Notes: a model not told the origin generated them from the letters alone. 64,000 bases of DNA from Chondrilla cf. caribensis (GCA_964020155.1 OZ026566.1:4744151-4808150), one strand, 5' to 3'; positions 1 through 17,136 are shown, counted from the stretch's first letter. Translations and numbers: made by a program.

Positions 1-130
1 GAGATTCCACCACATCGGGCCTCAGACCCATGTCAGAAAATGTCGGAATAATAGCCTTTTTCTTTCGCTTCCATCCAGGTAAGCGCTTTATCTTGACCAG
101 GCGAATCTTTGACAGAGCAACTCGCGCCAT
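1..130 (-). CDS. 5' end of an unidentified gene, cut by the left edge
   Basis: A reading frame opens with ATG at 128-130 and runs off the left edge, giving 43 residues. It starts MARVALSKIRL and is very basic in the first half (RLPGWKRKKK), followed by IIPTFSDMGLRPDVVES. No stop codon and no clear splice donor is seen. The basic start and the late MGLRPD segment faintly recall mitochondrial or bacterial L30-type ribosomal proteins, but I do not recognise the family and would not assign it. The ATG lies in a GCGCCATG-type context when read from the plus strand, and about 370 bp separate it from the next gene, enough for its own promoter. Confidence 0.5.
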   Translation of the reverse strand, partial: MARVALSKIRLVKIKRLPGWKRKKKAIIPTFSDMGLRPDVVES

Positions 131-506
131 GTTTGGAAACGTTGCACAAGATCGAGCACTTAGCAAATACGTCTATGTACATAAGCCTTAAGGGTACTGC
201 AACGTTTGGATATTCGATTCATATCAATAAAAGTAATTAGCAATTATAAAGATTTAACTTTGAAATGAATAAGATTTTCAATTAACCCTAACAACTGTAC
301 ACAAAACACTTCCACTAGTGAATATGGTATTGGATATACATCATCCACTGGATAGCTAGGAGGTACGGGAATCCCTGGAGATACACTTTCCACTAGGGAA
401 GGTGGTAGACTCTAGCTCCCTGTTCCCTCATCTCCTACCTTCCCTTAGCTTACTACAACACAACGTCATTGAACAATAATTTATACAATATAACAGAAGT
501 ACTCCA
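131..506. other. Intergenic region between the edge gene and TADA2B
   Basis: No convincing coding sequence is seen on either strand. The left part should hold the promoter of the edge gene, which is transcribed leftwards, and the right part should be the 3' UTR of the TADA2B-like gene. The sequence is moderately AT-rich. Confidence 0.5.
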
Positions 507-2010
507 CTAGCTGTTATCCAATTTAGTCTTTCCTTTCTCTCTGAAACTCTGTAACTCAGCTACAGTTTTCTTGAGCTCTTTTTCTCCTTTGTACAAAACA
601 AAGCACATCATAAGTACACCATTGAAGACAAGATAGGTGCAACATTGTCAATTGTTGATTTATATGTACTTTTTAGTGATGCCATAAGCTCATCAAAATC
701 ACTATTGGACATTAATCTGATGAAAGGTTTGAATTTAGCTCTCAATTCCCTGTCAAAAAAGTTAAGAAGTAGAGATACATCCATGTGAGACACACACACG
801 CACACTCACCTCTCGTCTTTGTACTTCTTGCGATAAACTATGCAAAGCACAACAACTAGTAGTAAACTGCAAGGATGGGAATTCATATCAAACGCACTGT
901 GTTTCTGCTTAGATCCAAGAAGACCATGGAATCTTGCCACGCTACAGGAGAAGCAACACATAATACCTGCAATTTAAAGTACAATTCAATAGACTTACTC
1001 CTTTCGATGCTGTCTCTCCTTCAACTTTTTATTGAACATGTCGACATGAGCCAATTTGAGGGCTATTGGAAAGAAAACATACAACACATAAAAACACATC
1101 CATATATAACACAACACCCACACCCACACACAAACCTGTGATTGTCTGGTCTTCGTTAGAAAGAAAAGTTAAATTACATATTATTTTTTCACCATTTTGT
1201 AAAAATTCTTGCTCAAAATCATCTCTTTTTGGAAGATATCCTAATTCACTCTGCTCTGATGGGTCCATTTGCACTGGTGAATAGTCAGGCAACTTGGGAG
1301 GTACTGAGTACAGATGAGAGGGCGATAAGTGAATCAATACTGCAGAGACAACACCGGTAACCAGAAATACCCACAGCGTCCTCCTTGTCGTTCGAGGTGA
1401 TTCTCATGATGGTTCACTCTGATAGAGCCTTCCCCTATGACACTGCTCACGTACATTTGATCATAATAATCTTTGATCTCCTTTGTGGACTTCGTGGTCA
1501 CATGGTGTCCCACATCCTCCCTGCACGCACCGGACCACAGGTGCACTCAAACCTGATGTTAGCCCACCACCACTTTGTGACACGACTAACCAGTTTCCCA
1601 ACCCTTCTTGTTCCACAGCGTCAAGCAGCAATACCTCTTCTATTGCACCCCATTCGTCCGTTAACAGAGAGAAGCTTCCATCGTCCTGGGAAGAGTGAGA
1701 CATTACATTCACATATTGAGAAGATGAGTACGTCAATATATGACTCACTATAACTTGATAATTGTGATTCCTTCTGTGTTCCCCTATTTCCGTCCCTCTT
1801 GAAAAGCACTGCATATGTCATGAAACAACGGCATGGTCTCCTCTGCCTACACAGACTCGTAAAACTACCTGTCCGTTTGAAAGGACCAGACCTCACCTCC
1901 AGGCACAAGTCCGTACTCAAGCACTCAGAACACTTCAACCTCAAAGTGATGTCTCGACAACAGTTCGCGCAGTGATACCGCTGATCTGGATTGCCTCCTT
2001 GGTCGGACAT
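507..2010 (-). CDS. TADA2B: Transcriptional adaptor ADA2 (TADA2B-like), without SWIRM domain
   Basis: ADA2 proteins bridge the GCN5 acetyltransferase into SAGA-type coactivator complexes in the nucleus. The first exon (from 2010) encodes a ZZ zinc finger with CANC, CSEC and LCLE. The second continues it with CFSRGTEIGEHRRNH. Next come a SANT/Myb-like segment (DEWGAIEEVLLLDAVEQEGLGNW, then EDVGHHVTTKSTKEIKDYY), the linker ELGYLPKRDDFEQEF, the ADA2 box part LKLAHVDMFNKKLKERQHRK, and RAKFKPFIRLMSNSDFDELMASLK. The last exon joins in phase (donor after CTAAAAA, acceptor CAAAG) and gives REKELKKTVAELQSFREK then stops at 507. The ELGYLPKRDD and AHVDMF segments match TADA2B better than TADA2A. The stop comes before any C-terminal SWIRM domain, so the protein is about 270 residues against about 420 in vertebrates. 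Only 34 bp separate its start from the end of INO80. Confidence 0.85.
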
Positions 2011-2044
2011 TTTGTCTACGATTCTCGTTCACATTTCATTTTTT

Positions 2045-8008
<5,964 letters not shown>

Positions 8009-8377
8009 GACCTTTATCTTCGATTAAGTCCCTTTCCATTCACATGAAACCTCTTCTACATCAAACTTGAAATGCTCTATGAACAAACAAGTCAAAACCG
8101 ATGGAAGGTTTTTGTATAATTACCAAATCTGAAAAGTTCAGATGGGTTAAGCACTGCCTGTGTTGTTTTGCGTTTGTAAGGTCATTATAAGCCCCAATGT
8201 CATCTTGGCCGCCTGCCGGCTTGGACTCCATTGGTCACAGGATCAGTTCCAGAACGAGGAAGACACCGGATAACACTCCGGAAAACAATCCCTACCATGA
8301 ATGTCATCCTGTGGTCGTCGGCGGGATGGACCAACGGGCAACAGCACGCCCATTGCGATGAATATCGTTAATAGAAA
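8009..8377. promoter_or_regulatory. Shared promoter region of INO80 and MCCC2
   Basis: This 369-bp gap separates two divergent start codons. It contains an inverted CCAAT box (ATTGG at 8230-8234) and two CCGGA cores resembling ETS sites (8262-8278, ACCGGATAA and CTCCGGAAA). No TATA box is evident. The assignment as a bidirectional promoter rests on geometry and these short motifs. Confidence 0.5.
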
Positions 8378-10093
8378 ATGGCCGCCAGCAGAACTTCCAG
8401 TCTTTATCGTACTGCACGAAAGTTCATCAGATTTTGCGAATCAAAACCGAGATGGGTCTCAAGACTTTACCATGACGAAGGCTCTGCTCAACGTATTGGC
8501 ACTCCTTTAGAGATGACAGAAGAAGTCAAAGCAAACATTGCTAGCATGAAAGCACATGTTAATGATTTAAAGAACACCGTATCACTGATTGAGAAAGGTG
8601 GAAGCGAAAGGGACCGTCAGAGGCACGTTTCCAGGAATAAACTTCTCGTTCGGGACCGTATCACCAAACTTTTGGATCCTGGTTCGCCATTTCTCGAGCT
8701 TTCCCAGTTAGCTGGACACGAGATGTACGATGGCGAGGATATCCCAGCCGCTGGCATCATCACCGGGATAGGACGCGTGGCGGGCACGGAGTGCATGGTG
8801 GTAGCTAACGATGCTACAGTGAAAGGAGGGACGTATTACCCAATCACTGTCAAGAAGCATGTGAGGGCCCAAGAAATCGCCAAAGAGAATCGTCTCCCTT
8901 GTGTCTACCTCGTGGACTCCGGTGGTGCCATGCTAGCCCTCCAGGATAACGTGTTCCCCGACAGAGATCATTTTGGTAGAATTTTCTATAATCAAGCAAC
9001 AATGTCGTCCATGGGGATTCCCCAAGTTGCAGTTGTCATGGGCTCCTGCACAGCTGGCGGTGCTTATGTTCCAGCGATGGCCGATGAAAGTGTCATAGTC
9101 AAACAACAAGGGACGATATTTCTTGCTGGACCACCCCTTGTACGTGCAGCAACTAATGAAGTCATCAGTGCTGAAGATTTGGGTGGGGCTGACGTTCACT
9201 GTCGCATCTCGGGTGTGGCAGATCACTATGCAGTCAGTGATGACCATGCCCTCCACATCAGCAGACAGATCGTCAGCAACCTCAACTACTACAAGAGGAT
9301 AGAGACCACTGTCCACACACCTGAAGACCCACTCTACCCAGCTGAGGACATCTATGGGATCATCCAATCAAATGCCAGAAAACCTTACGATGTTCGTGAG
9401 GTCATTTCGCGGTTGGTGGATGGGAGTAGGTTCAACGAATTCAAACAATTGTATGGAGTTCCTCTCGTCACAGGTTTTGCACGTCTCCATGGTTACCCAA
9501 TCGGTATTGTTGCCAATAATGGTATCCTCAACTCTGAATCCGCTCTGAAAGCTTCCCACTTCATCGAACTTTGCTGCCAGAGGAAGATACCTCTTGTCTT
9601 CCTCCAGAACACCACAGGGTTTGTAGTGGGGAAGGAGGCAGAACACGGGGGCATTGCCAAGAACGGAGCCAAGATGGTTACCGCAGTGGCGTGTGCACAA
9701 GTACCCAAGTTCACTGTCATCATTGGAGGGAGTTTTGGTGCGGGAAACTATGGGATGTGTGGGCGGGCATACAGTCCTCGGTTCCTCTTCATGTGGCCTA
9801 ATGCACGTATATCAGTGATGGGCGGAGAACAGGCAGCCGGGGTTCTGACCGACCTGCAGGTCCTGAAGATGAAGAAGGCAGGCAAGGAGGTTACGGAAGA
9901 AATGATCCAGAAGATGAAACAACCTATTATCGACAAGTACGAGCATGAAGGCCATGCCTACTACTCCAGTGCTAGGCTCTGGGACGATGGTGTCATCGAC
10001 CCTGTGGACACTCGAGGTGTGCTGGCAATGTGTATCAGTGCTTCGCTCAATAAACCTATCCCAGACACTAAATTTGGCGTATTCAGAATGTAA
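8378..10093 (+). CDS. MCCC2: Methylcrotonyl-CoA carboxylase beta subunit, mitochondrial
   Basis: This is the carboxyltransferase subunit of 3-methylcrotonyl-CoA carboxylase, which transfers carboxyl from biotin on the alpha subunit to 3-methylcrotonyl-CoA in leucine breakdown. The single exon encodes 571 residues, the usual length. The first 40 or so residues ([16 protein letters not shown]..) are rich in Arg and Ser and fit a mitochondrial presequence. The N-lobe carries [40 protein letters not shown] and [19 protein letters not shown]. The oxyanion-type glycine stretch is [14 protein letters not shown]. The C-lobe has NNTGFVVG-like [36 protein letters not shown] and [10 protein letters not shown]. 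The start ATG sits in GAAAATGGCCGCC, close to the TISU/YY1 consensus. The gene has no intron, unlike its neighbours. Confidence 0.97.
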   Translation: MAASRTSSLYRTARKFIRFCESKPRWVSRLYHDEGSAQRIGTPLEMTEEVKANIASMKAHVNDLKNTVSLIEKGGSERDRQRHVSRNKLLVRDRITKLLDPGSPFLELSQLAGHEMYDGEDIPAAGIITGIGRVAGTECMVVANDATVKGGTYYPITVKKHVRAQEIAKENRLPCVYLVDSGGAMLALQDNVFPDRDHFGRIFYNQATMSSMGIPQVAVVMGSCTAGGAYVPAMADESVIVKQQGTIFLAGPPLVRAATNEVISAEDLGGADVHCRISGVADHYAVSDDHALHISRQIVSNLNYYKRIETTVHTPEDPLYPAEDIYGIIQSNARKPYDVREVISRLVDGSRFNEFKQLYGVPLVTGFARLHGYPIGIVANNGILNSESALKASHFIELCCQRKIPLVFLQNTTGFVVGKEAEHGGIAKNGAKMVTAVACAQVPKFTVIIGGSFGAGNYGMCGRAYSPRFLFMWPNARISVMGGEQAAGVLTDLQVLKMKKAGKEVTEEMIQKMKQPIIDKYEHEGHAYYSSARLWDDGVIDPVDTRGVLAMCISASLNKPIPDTKFGVFRM

Positions 10094-10387
10094 TTATATA
10101 TAATGTATTGCCTTGGGTAATTAATAATGTTCAGGTTGTTAATATTTAATACTCTCACTCTGGTTCGCAGTTGACTCTGTTTCTCCAGTAAGTGTGTGTA
10201 GTGTATACACTTACAAAGCATGTGTATAAGTGCGGTGCTTCCAACAACAGAGATGATATTGAAGACATAATTATTTTAAACTCTACAGCTTAGTACTAAA
10301 CTCGTTTCAGTGGATTCAAAAATCAAGTCATAAGTCCCTAGGGTCACAAATCCCTAGGGTGACTAGTCACAGGTTCCCCCGAGCTAG
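10094..10387. other. Convergent intergenic region MCCC2/MDH1
   Basis: This stretch must contain the 3' UTRs of both convergent genes. It is AT-rich on the left. A short direct repeat, TCCCTAGGGT, occurs twice around 10335-10362. I see no gene and no exact AATAAA. Confidence 0.5.
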
Positions 10388-11905
10388 TCATTTCCCACTG
10401 AGGAAGTCTGTTGCTGTTTCTGCCTCCTCAATGAGCTCCTTGGCAGTGGCCTCCATCTTGGTCCTGGCAAAATCACTGATATCGAGTCCCTGGACTATCT
10501 CCCAAGACCCACTGGGGTTGATTCTGACAGGGAATGAATAGATAATTCCCTTTTTGACACCATATGATCCATCTGAGAGCACTCCCATGGACACCCATTC
10601 TCCCTACAGAACAGTGGCATCATGTGACCTAGGTTATGTGATTAGTATGTCACATGACTCCCTGGAAACCAACCTCTGGTGTTCCGAACCACCAACTCTT
10701 CAAATGGTCAACAATGGCTTTTGCAGCTGACATGGCCGAAGAAAGCTTTCTCTTAGCAATAACTGCTGCACCTCGTTTCTGCACAGTCTACAAAGCAATA
10801 AACCTGTAACAGCACAATACACAGATATGGCAGTATCCATCACACTAACTGCTATGAAATCTCCCTGGAGCCAAGCGTCATCTTTAACAGCTGATGTAAC
10901 AGGAGTCTTCTGTCCATCTTCCCCGACCACAAAGGCGTGAGCCACATCCGGGAATTGGGTGGAGGAGTGGTTTCCCCAGATGGTGATGTTTCGGACGGCC
11001 TGGGGCTTGACACCCAGTCGTGAGGCAATCTGCGCCTGAGCTCTATTCTGGTCCAGACGAGTCAGACAAGAGAAGTTTGCGGTAGGAATAGACGGAGCAG
11101 ACTTTTGACACAAGAGACAGTTAGTGTTGGCGGGATTTCCCACGACAAGGACCTGTTCCGTGTTGGATGCAATAAACACACACAAACACCACCACTACTC
11201 CAGCATGACCAACCTTCACTGTCTTCTTGGCATACTGGTCTAGAGCCTTTCCCTGTGTCTCAAATATCTTGGCATTCGCTTTGAGAAGGTCTTTTCTCTC
11301 CATCCCTTCTCTTCTGGGCATGGCCCCCACCATAATACAAACATCGATGTCCAGGAATGCCTTGGCTACATCATCAGTAGTGACAACCTCTACAGGGACA
11401 AACAGCACCAATGTGACTACTGCACCATCTGTATACATCCATCACAAATTTCATGATGAAGACGACCATTATAATGGTGGTGGTGATGCTTGTGGTTATG
11501 ATGATGGCCATTGTGATGAAGACAACGATACTGATGGTAATGAGGATGATAGAGAATGTGACGACACCAGCTATATGACCCTTAGTACTACGCATTCGAT
11601 CACTCGTCATCAAGGGATCCACACTACAGATCCACAGGAACAACACACCTTTCAACAGTGGAAGAGCACAATCCTGGAGCTCCATAACAACACCCTCAAG
11701 AACGCCCATCATTGGAGTGATGTCGAGTAAAATAAGGTTGATCGTTTGTTCTGGACCGAACACGTCCCCTCTAGCCACAGAGTACAGGAGGGAATAGGCA
11801 ATCTGGCCAGCAGCACCAGTTACACAGACACGAAGCGGAGCAACCTGCGGATCAAAGGCTTGAAACACAACAGCAATGACAATCCCACGGTTGAAGACTC
11901 ACCAT
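10388..11905 (-). CDS. MDH1: Malate dehydrogenase, cytosolic type
   Basis: MDH1 interconverts malate and oxaloacetate with NAD in the cytosol as part of the malate-aspartate shuttle. Exons in transcript order give: [20 protein letters not shown] (NAD-binding glycine loop), [41 protein letters not shown] (substrate-binding arginines in the mobile loop), [42 protein letters not shown] (catalytic His), [35 protein letters not shown], and a C-terminus ending ATDFLSGK. There is no mitochondrial presequence and the [19 protein letters not shown] pattern is that of the cytosolic enzyme. The start codon at 11903-11905 is followed at once by GTGAGT, so the first coding exon is just ATG. It splices to GTTGCTCCGCTTCG after CCGCAG at about 11846. 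This gives a start similar to other MDH1 proteins. Confidence 0.95.
11430..11560. repeat. GATGAT/GATGGT-rich low-complexity stretch in an MDH1 intron
   Basis: Degenerate GATGATGG and GATGAAGAC triplets similar to the INO80 intron array, between the exons encoding [13 protein letters not shown].. and [13 protein letters not shown]. It opens an acidic frame on the plus strand that is not a gene. Confidence 0.75.
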
Positions 11906-12410
11906 GATTAGCAGTAACTGAGAAGATGAGCGTAAGGTCAACCAGTGAGCGAGACACGCTGCTAGTGATTTATACAGAACGAAGGTGCACGCGGTTTTCA
12001 CGCTAGCGGTAATGAATATTTTGCATTATTCAAAGAGTCACGAGGGACGCTCCTTGAACACACCTCAACTACTACCTTGTCTTGTGACTGCGTAGGTTTG
12101 TAGGGATTTGCAGCCGCGTGCAATTTTATTAATAGCATAGTGGTTTACTTGCTTTGTAAAAAGAAACTATGAATTGCACGAGAATCATAACTATTTTATT
12201 GTGAAATTACCTAGTTCAAATTCCAAATGCATTCTAAACACGATAACATGACAAAACTCAACGATTTTATAATGGATATAAGTTAAAATAAAACATTTAG
12301 GTATTCAAATACAAGTGGCAAGGATTACTATGAATATTCATACACGTGTGTGCATGACGAAGCGCCTCCCACGGTACGGCACCCGTTAGGGGAATCCCCT
12401 ATCTAAGGCG
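11906..12410. promoter_or_regulatory. Divergent promoter region MDH1/TRMT5
   Basis: This is 505 bp between two divergent start codons. The middle (12120-12320) is AT-rich. A palindromic E-box CACGTG lies at 12343-12348 within ACACGTGT, near the TRMT5 side. No gene or TATA box is recognised. Confidence 0.45.
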
Positions 12411-14708
12411 ATGCGAAAGTTTTGTTCCCTGGTATCCATTGGAAGAGCAATGAGTGACCACTTCTCTCCGTCGGAATCTGTTAGGGGAATGAGGAGTCTC
12501 AATAGAGACCGTTTCACGTGCAATGTAACAGTTCCCGCCCTCAGACTGCTCCCGAAGCAGTGTTCGGTGTGTGCGAAGAAATTCAAACATTTGTTACTCA
12601 AACAAACAGGAATCAAGAGATTCATAGATGTCCAAGACAGTGATAAGGTAATGTCAACGGTAAATGTTTAATTTACTTCTGTAAACAACTTTGCAAATAT
12701 ATATTTCATTTTGAACATCTTGTATCATAGACCCCATGCTTGCATCTTGCCTCATACTAAAGCATAGACTTAGTCTTACGTATCCAGCCATTGTTTCTCA
12801 TCATATTTCTTCACATATTCTCTTCATTATTGAATTAGGATTTCAGTTATCAAGGACTATAAGTCTTGTTGTGCAGTTTCTTTGTACTTCAGTTGAGTGT
12901 TTCGTATCGTTGTTTGCAGAGAAGCAAACTCCTTCTATTGTGTCCCTTGTCCACTGTTGACCACAAGCTGTTCAGTGATGCTGAGCACATGTGGTTGAAA
13001 GAGGAAGGAATAACAGAGACGGTGGAAAGACTGACGTTGACGTATGAAAACTTCACAATGCGATCAGTACTGAGTGCTGTGTTACCAAGAGACATATCCG
13101 AGGTACCTACGTCCTTTGAGACTGTGGGTCACATCGCTCATCTCAACATGCGAGAAGACACCTTGGAGTACAAGACAATCATTGGTAAGTGTTTGATCTG
13201 TTTCCAAAGTTGTCATGACTACTATCACCATAGTAACTATTGTGGTTACCATAGAAATTGCTCCCCATATTGCATTATTAAGTCATAAGTTGCAGTTGAT
13301 GGGTTTCATTGGAAGTTGTCCACTTCTTCTCTGTCTGGATGCATCCTAGCCTTCCTTCAAGCACTCCCTGCTCTTAGCCCAGGTGAACAGTGCTCTTGAA
13401 TCATGAGTTAATCCTAGAATTTTCGCAATTGCCATTGTCCTCTGCAATGTTGATTGGTATTGTATCAAGGAAGTATAGTGTGAATGTAGCCTTACAACTG
13501 CTGCCAGGTAGCCCTACAACAGGAAGTGCTGTCAGCTTCAACCTTTTAATTCACTTTGATATCAAATGATCTTATTCCTTCTCCCAGGGGAAGTTCTTTT
13601 GGACAAGCATCCTCAGATCAAGACGGTTGTCAACAAGGTTGATTCAATTGATTCTTCATTCAGGTTCTTCAAGATGGAGCTGCTGGCTGGAGAAGACAAC
13701 ATGTTGGCTTGTGTGAAGGAGAACGGATGCACATTCAAGTTCGACTTCTCCAAAGTTTACTGGAACTCCCGTCTCCACACAGAACATCAACGTGTAATTG
13801 ATTTGCTTGGAAAGGGTGAAGTGGTTGTGGACATGTTTGCTGGTGTGGGCCCATTTGCTCTTCCTGCTGCTAAGAAAGGTTGTGTTGTCTTTGCCAATGA
13901 CCTCAATCCTTCCTCGTATCACCATCTTGTGGAGAATGCTTCTCTGAATGATGTGACTTCTAGAGTGTCCATATGCAATCAAGATGGCCGAGAATTTATA
14001 GCACATTCATTTTCACAAATCATCACCGATCGTCCACATATATTGTCAAAGGGAAGTCATGTGATCATGAACCTCCCTGCTAGTGCAATAGAGTTTTTGG
14101 ATTCGTTAGTTGGAATTTTGCAGGGTCTTCCCCCTGATCTGATAGACTCCATCCCCATGCCCTGGGTTCACTGCTACACTTTCAGCAAGTCAGCCAAACC
14201 TGTTGAGGACGTTGTAGCTAGGGCGGAGCATGCTCTACAGACTTCACTGGCTGATGGTACATGTACTGTGCATCGGGTGCGAGATGTTGCTCCCAACAAA
14301 CTAATGATGAGAGTCAGCTTTCAACTTCCTTTCTGCGTTGCCTATGGAACTACCAAAAAAGGTACTTCACACATAATTCTTGCATTCCATTTGAAGGTTT
14401 CTTATTCGTCCAGTAATTAATATACAATTTGTAACCATATTTGGTGCTATTAATCAGTTTGTACTGCTAAAAATAGCTCCTGTACTGTCCTCCCGATCTT
14501 CTCACAGTTATAGAGACCAGTTGTACAGGAATGACATTCCTATATCATTGAATCTTTGTTAGTTGTCATGACTACCAGTAATCAATCGACTGTTTGCCAT
14601 TTCTCACAATTTGTGTCCCCACTAGGTTTGAAGAGACCTCCCATCTCCTCAGAGAACACCTCATCACCCAAGAGATCCCAACAGAACCAAGGTGCAGATA
14701 ACAGCTAA
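12411..14708 (+). CDS. TRMT5: tRNA (guanine37-N1)-methyltransferase TRMT5
   Basis: Trm5 methylates G37 next to the anticodon, using S-adenosylmethionine, in nucleus/cytosol and mitochondria. Four coding exons are supported: 12411-12647 (donor AAG/GTAATG), from about 12916 to about 13184 (acceptor TTTGCAG, donor ATTG/GTAAG), 13588-14361 (acceptor TCCCAG) and about 14626-14708 (acceptor CACTAG, stop TAA 14706-14708); phases agree. Exon 1 has RGMRSLNRDRFTCNVTVPAL, exon 2 TLTYENFTMRSVLSAVLP and GHIAHLNMREDTLEYKTIIG, exon 3 FDFSKVYWNSRLHTEHQR, the SAM loop DMFAGVGPFALPAAKKGC, FANDLNPSSYHHLVENA, the NLPASAIEFL motif, PWVHCYTFSK and RDVAPNKLMMRVSF. The last exon adds a short polar tail ending GADNS. 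The first 14 residues could serve as a weak mitochondrial signal. Confidence 0.95.
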
Positions 14709-15129
14709 AGGTGTCACTTCCATGTGTGACTGGCAACAATCTGGTTCCTGTGTGTGCATGCCTTTATGTGTTCCCTACAACCCCGACTGGGGAGAAATTA
14801 AGGACCACAGATTCTTGATGTATATAATTATAGATATTTTTAAGATCATTGTATCAACAAGGATGAGTTTAAAATTAGAAATGATTATAATCTTAATAAT
14901 ATGAATATCATTAATTTTGGAATACATTAATAGCAAAATAGATTCTCAAAAATGTCATGTTCAACCGTGCGAATGTACACAGATTGTGAAATCAAATGAA
15001 TTTGAAATGTTGAACCACCTTCAAAACACCAAACAATAATTCATTTACAAAAGATAAAAACAGAGAAAATGACAACAGCTGATATCGACAAGTGACCTGT
15101 AATGCTAAAAATTACATACTATTAAAACG
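14709..15129. other. Convergent intergenic region TRMT5/FoxG
   Basis: This AT-rich stretch contains the two 3' UTRs. Apparent short frames have no family resemblance. I see no other feature. Confidence 0.5.
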
Positions 15130-16023
15130 TCAGCAAGAGAGTGGGCTTAAGTTACTGCAAGTACTGGGGTTTGGTGATCCGTAAGAGACTGGTAGTGTGG
15201 GAGGGGCTAGACATGAAGGTGGGAGGGGTTGAGATGATGGTGGCTGTGTCCCATCCAGATACCCATAATTCAGTAATCCTGTTGAGCCGTTGACCGGTGA
15301 ACCAAAGCTTGCAGCAGGGACGGTTTGTAAGGGGGAGAGGGGTAGCATCGGGTAGCTAGAATAGCCTTGGTCGAAGTCTAGGAATGATCCACCCAGATAG
15401 TCACTCTGTTTAGTGGGTGAGGAGTATGGGGGCGGGGGGAGGGGAGGTGCTCCAGTTTGTGCCAGCCCCCCGTGTTGTGGAGGGAAAAGTCCGGAGTAAG
15501 TTGGCATTGAGGACATTGGTCTGAAGCAAGGATCTCCGAAAGAAGCAGGTGAATAAGGACTGCCATAGAAAAGACGGGTTCTATCCATGGGTCTCTTGGG
15601 CTTCTTTCTCAGCTTCCCACTCGCTCCAGCGATGTAGAGTTCGTCACTGGTTGGGTCCAGCGTCCAATAGTTGCCTTTACCAGGGTCATTGTAAGGACGC
15701 GGGATTTTTACAAAGCATTTGTTCAGTGAAAGATTGTGTCTTATCGAGTTCTGCCACCCGTTGTTATTCTCTCTGTAGAACGGAAAGTTTCCTGTTATGT
15801 ACTCGTAAATTTGACTGAGTGTCATCATTTTTCGGGGACTTTGTCGTATCGCCATCATGATGAGAGCGCTGTAGGAATAAGGCGGCTTCCCTTCGGGATT
15901 CCTTTTATCTTGTCCATTTTCAGTGTCCTTCTCCTTCTCTGGAGGACTTGGCGGTAACTTGGTCTTGTTGAAGTCGCTACCAACGCACGTGTCCTGTGAA
16001 GTATCAACTACAACCATGTTCAT
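15130..16023 (-). CDS. FOXG: Forkhead transcription factor, FoxG type
   Basis: This single-exon gene encodes 297 residues. The forkhead DNA-binding domain lies at roughly residues 49-150: [19 protein letters not shown], then [38 protein letters not shown], and [20 protein letters not shown] followed by [14 protein letters not shown]. Helix 3 ([13 protein letters not shown]) is intact. The wing 2 region with the GKLR(R/K)K tail and the [11 protein letters not shown] start are diagnostic of FoxG rather than FoxI or FoxA. The N-terminal 48 residues are polar and acidic/basic mixed. The C-terminal half is Pro, Ser, Gly and Tyr rich, typical of a transactivation or repression tail, and ends NLSPLSC. 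FoxG factors pattern anterior and neural tissue in bilaterians; the role here is unknown. It is the only classical developmental regulator in the window. Confidence 0.9.
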   Translation of the reverse strand: MNMVVVDTSQDTCVGSDFNKTKLPPSPPEKEKDTENGQDKRNPEGKPPYSYSALIMMAIRQSPRKMMTLSQIYEYITGNFPFYRENNNGWQNSIRHNLSLNKCFVKIPRPYNDPGKGNYWTLDPTSDELYIAGASGKLRKKPKRPMDRTRLFYGSPYSPASFGDPCFRPMSSMPTYSGLFPPQHGGLAQTGAPPLPPPPYSSPTKQSDYLGGSFLDFDQGYSSYPMLPLSPLQTVPAASFGSPVNGSTGLLNYGYLDGTQPPSSQPLPPSCLAPPTLPVSYGSPNPSTCSNLSPLSC

Positions 16024-16440
16024 CGCTCGGAGGAAGATGCTTCGTTTCTCTAGATTTGTTGTCTTGTGTGAGGAATACCTGTAGCTGACTCGTCTTTATA
16101 TCGTCTCTGGAACTTCCTCGAATGACTTTTAATCAATGAATGAATCCTTCAAATCGCGCTCAGTGCCACACCCTCGATCTCCGGCGTTGTACGGCTTGGG
16201 GCTGCATAGGACACGCTCGAGTGTACGGGTCGCGAGGAATACAGACATTTAAGGGATCATTTAATTACATTAGTTTTTGCTTTTTTACAGAATATACACT
16301 AATTGGTGAGCTTGTTGATACAGCCAAATAAGAACGGGATACAAACACACACACACTTCTAATGGCGGTTCAGTTTAGGGGAATTGTCATATTCCTCAAT
16401 AGGGAGAGAGCTTTTTGAGGTGGAGGAACTCATGACCGCG
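16024..16440. other. Intergenic region between RalGAP 3' end and FoxG start
   Basis: Both flanking genes read leftwards: FoxG starts at 16023 and RalGAP alpha ends at 16441. The region therefore holds the upstream control sequence of FoxG. There is a short ACACAC run near 16346. Apart from the TATA box listed separately, I recognise no element. Confidence 0.5.
16094..16100 (-). promoter_or_regulatory. TATA box of FoxG
   Basis: On the minus strand the sequence reads GATATAAAGACG, with a TATAAAG core about 71-77 nt upstream of the FoxG ATG. A start site about 30 nt downstream would give a 5' UTR of about 40 nt. No comparable TATA box was seen upstream of the housekeeping genes. Confidence 0.55.
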
Positions 16441-17070
16441 TCACCTGATTTCTCCAGACTGCCTGGTGACTGAGTTGCTGTGTTGTTGAGGATGGGAGGG
16501 GAAGCACTCTTCATATACGTATGCACCTAAATTAATATTCATGGTTGCCCACAACTCACTACTAGTGGTTCCTTCTGTGAATGTATTGGCCCTCTGTCGT
16601 AGGGAGGGTGTAACATCACTAGGTATGTCCCGAACAGACTCAGCTGTTCTGATATGGGTGTGTTTGGGTTGGACAGTCCCCTCTGGAGTAGCCCCTCCCA
16701 GGGGCGTGTCACATGGGTGAACATTGTTGAGAGCAAAGCTTTCAAAGCTTTGATGTACCCTAATGTTCTTGTTTAGATAGCTTTGCCTTTCAGAATATCT
16801 AACAGAAGAATAAGCAAAAGAAGTAAGATAAATATAAACAAACAATGAGAAGAGAGGTAAACAGACAAAATGATGAATAGAGATCCTCATTATTGTTGGA
16901 AATAATTATCTAACCTTCCTTTGAAACTAAGAGTTGTCTGCCTTCTGATACGAAGGGAAGCGTTGATAGCTGTGGACCTAACCAGGGCAGGGAGCACATT
17001 GAAGGGAACCAAGGCTCCATCGAAGAGAGGACCGAATGCAGGAACCTAGAAACACAGTAAACAATATAAG

Positions 17071-17136
<66 letters not shown>

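Noticed and set aside
15130..16023. Forkhead gene considered as FoxI or FoxA/FoxQ type
   Set aside because: [17 protein letters not shown] and the GASGKLRKK wing favour FoxG. The final family needs a tree.
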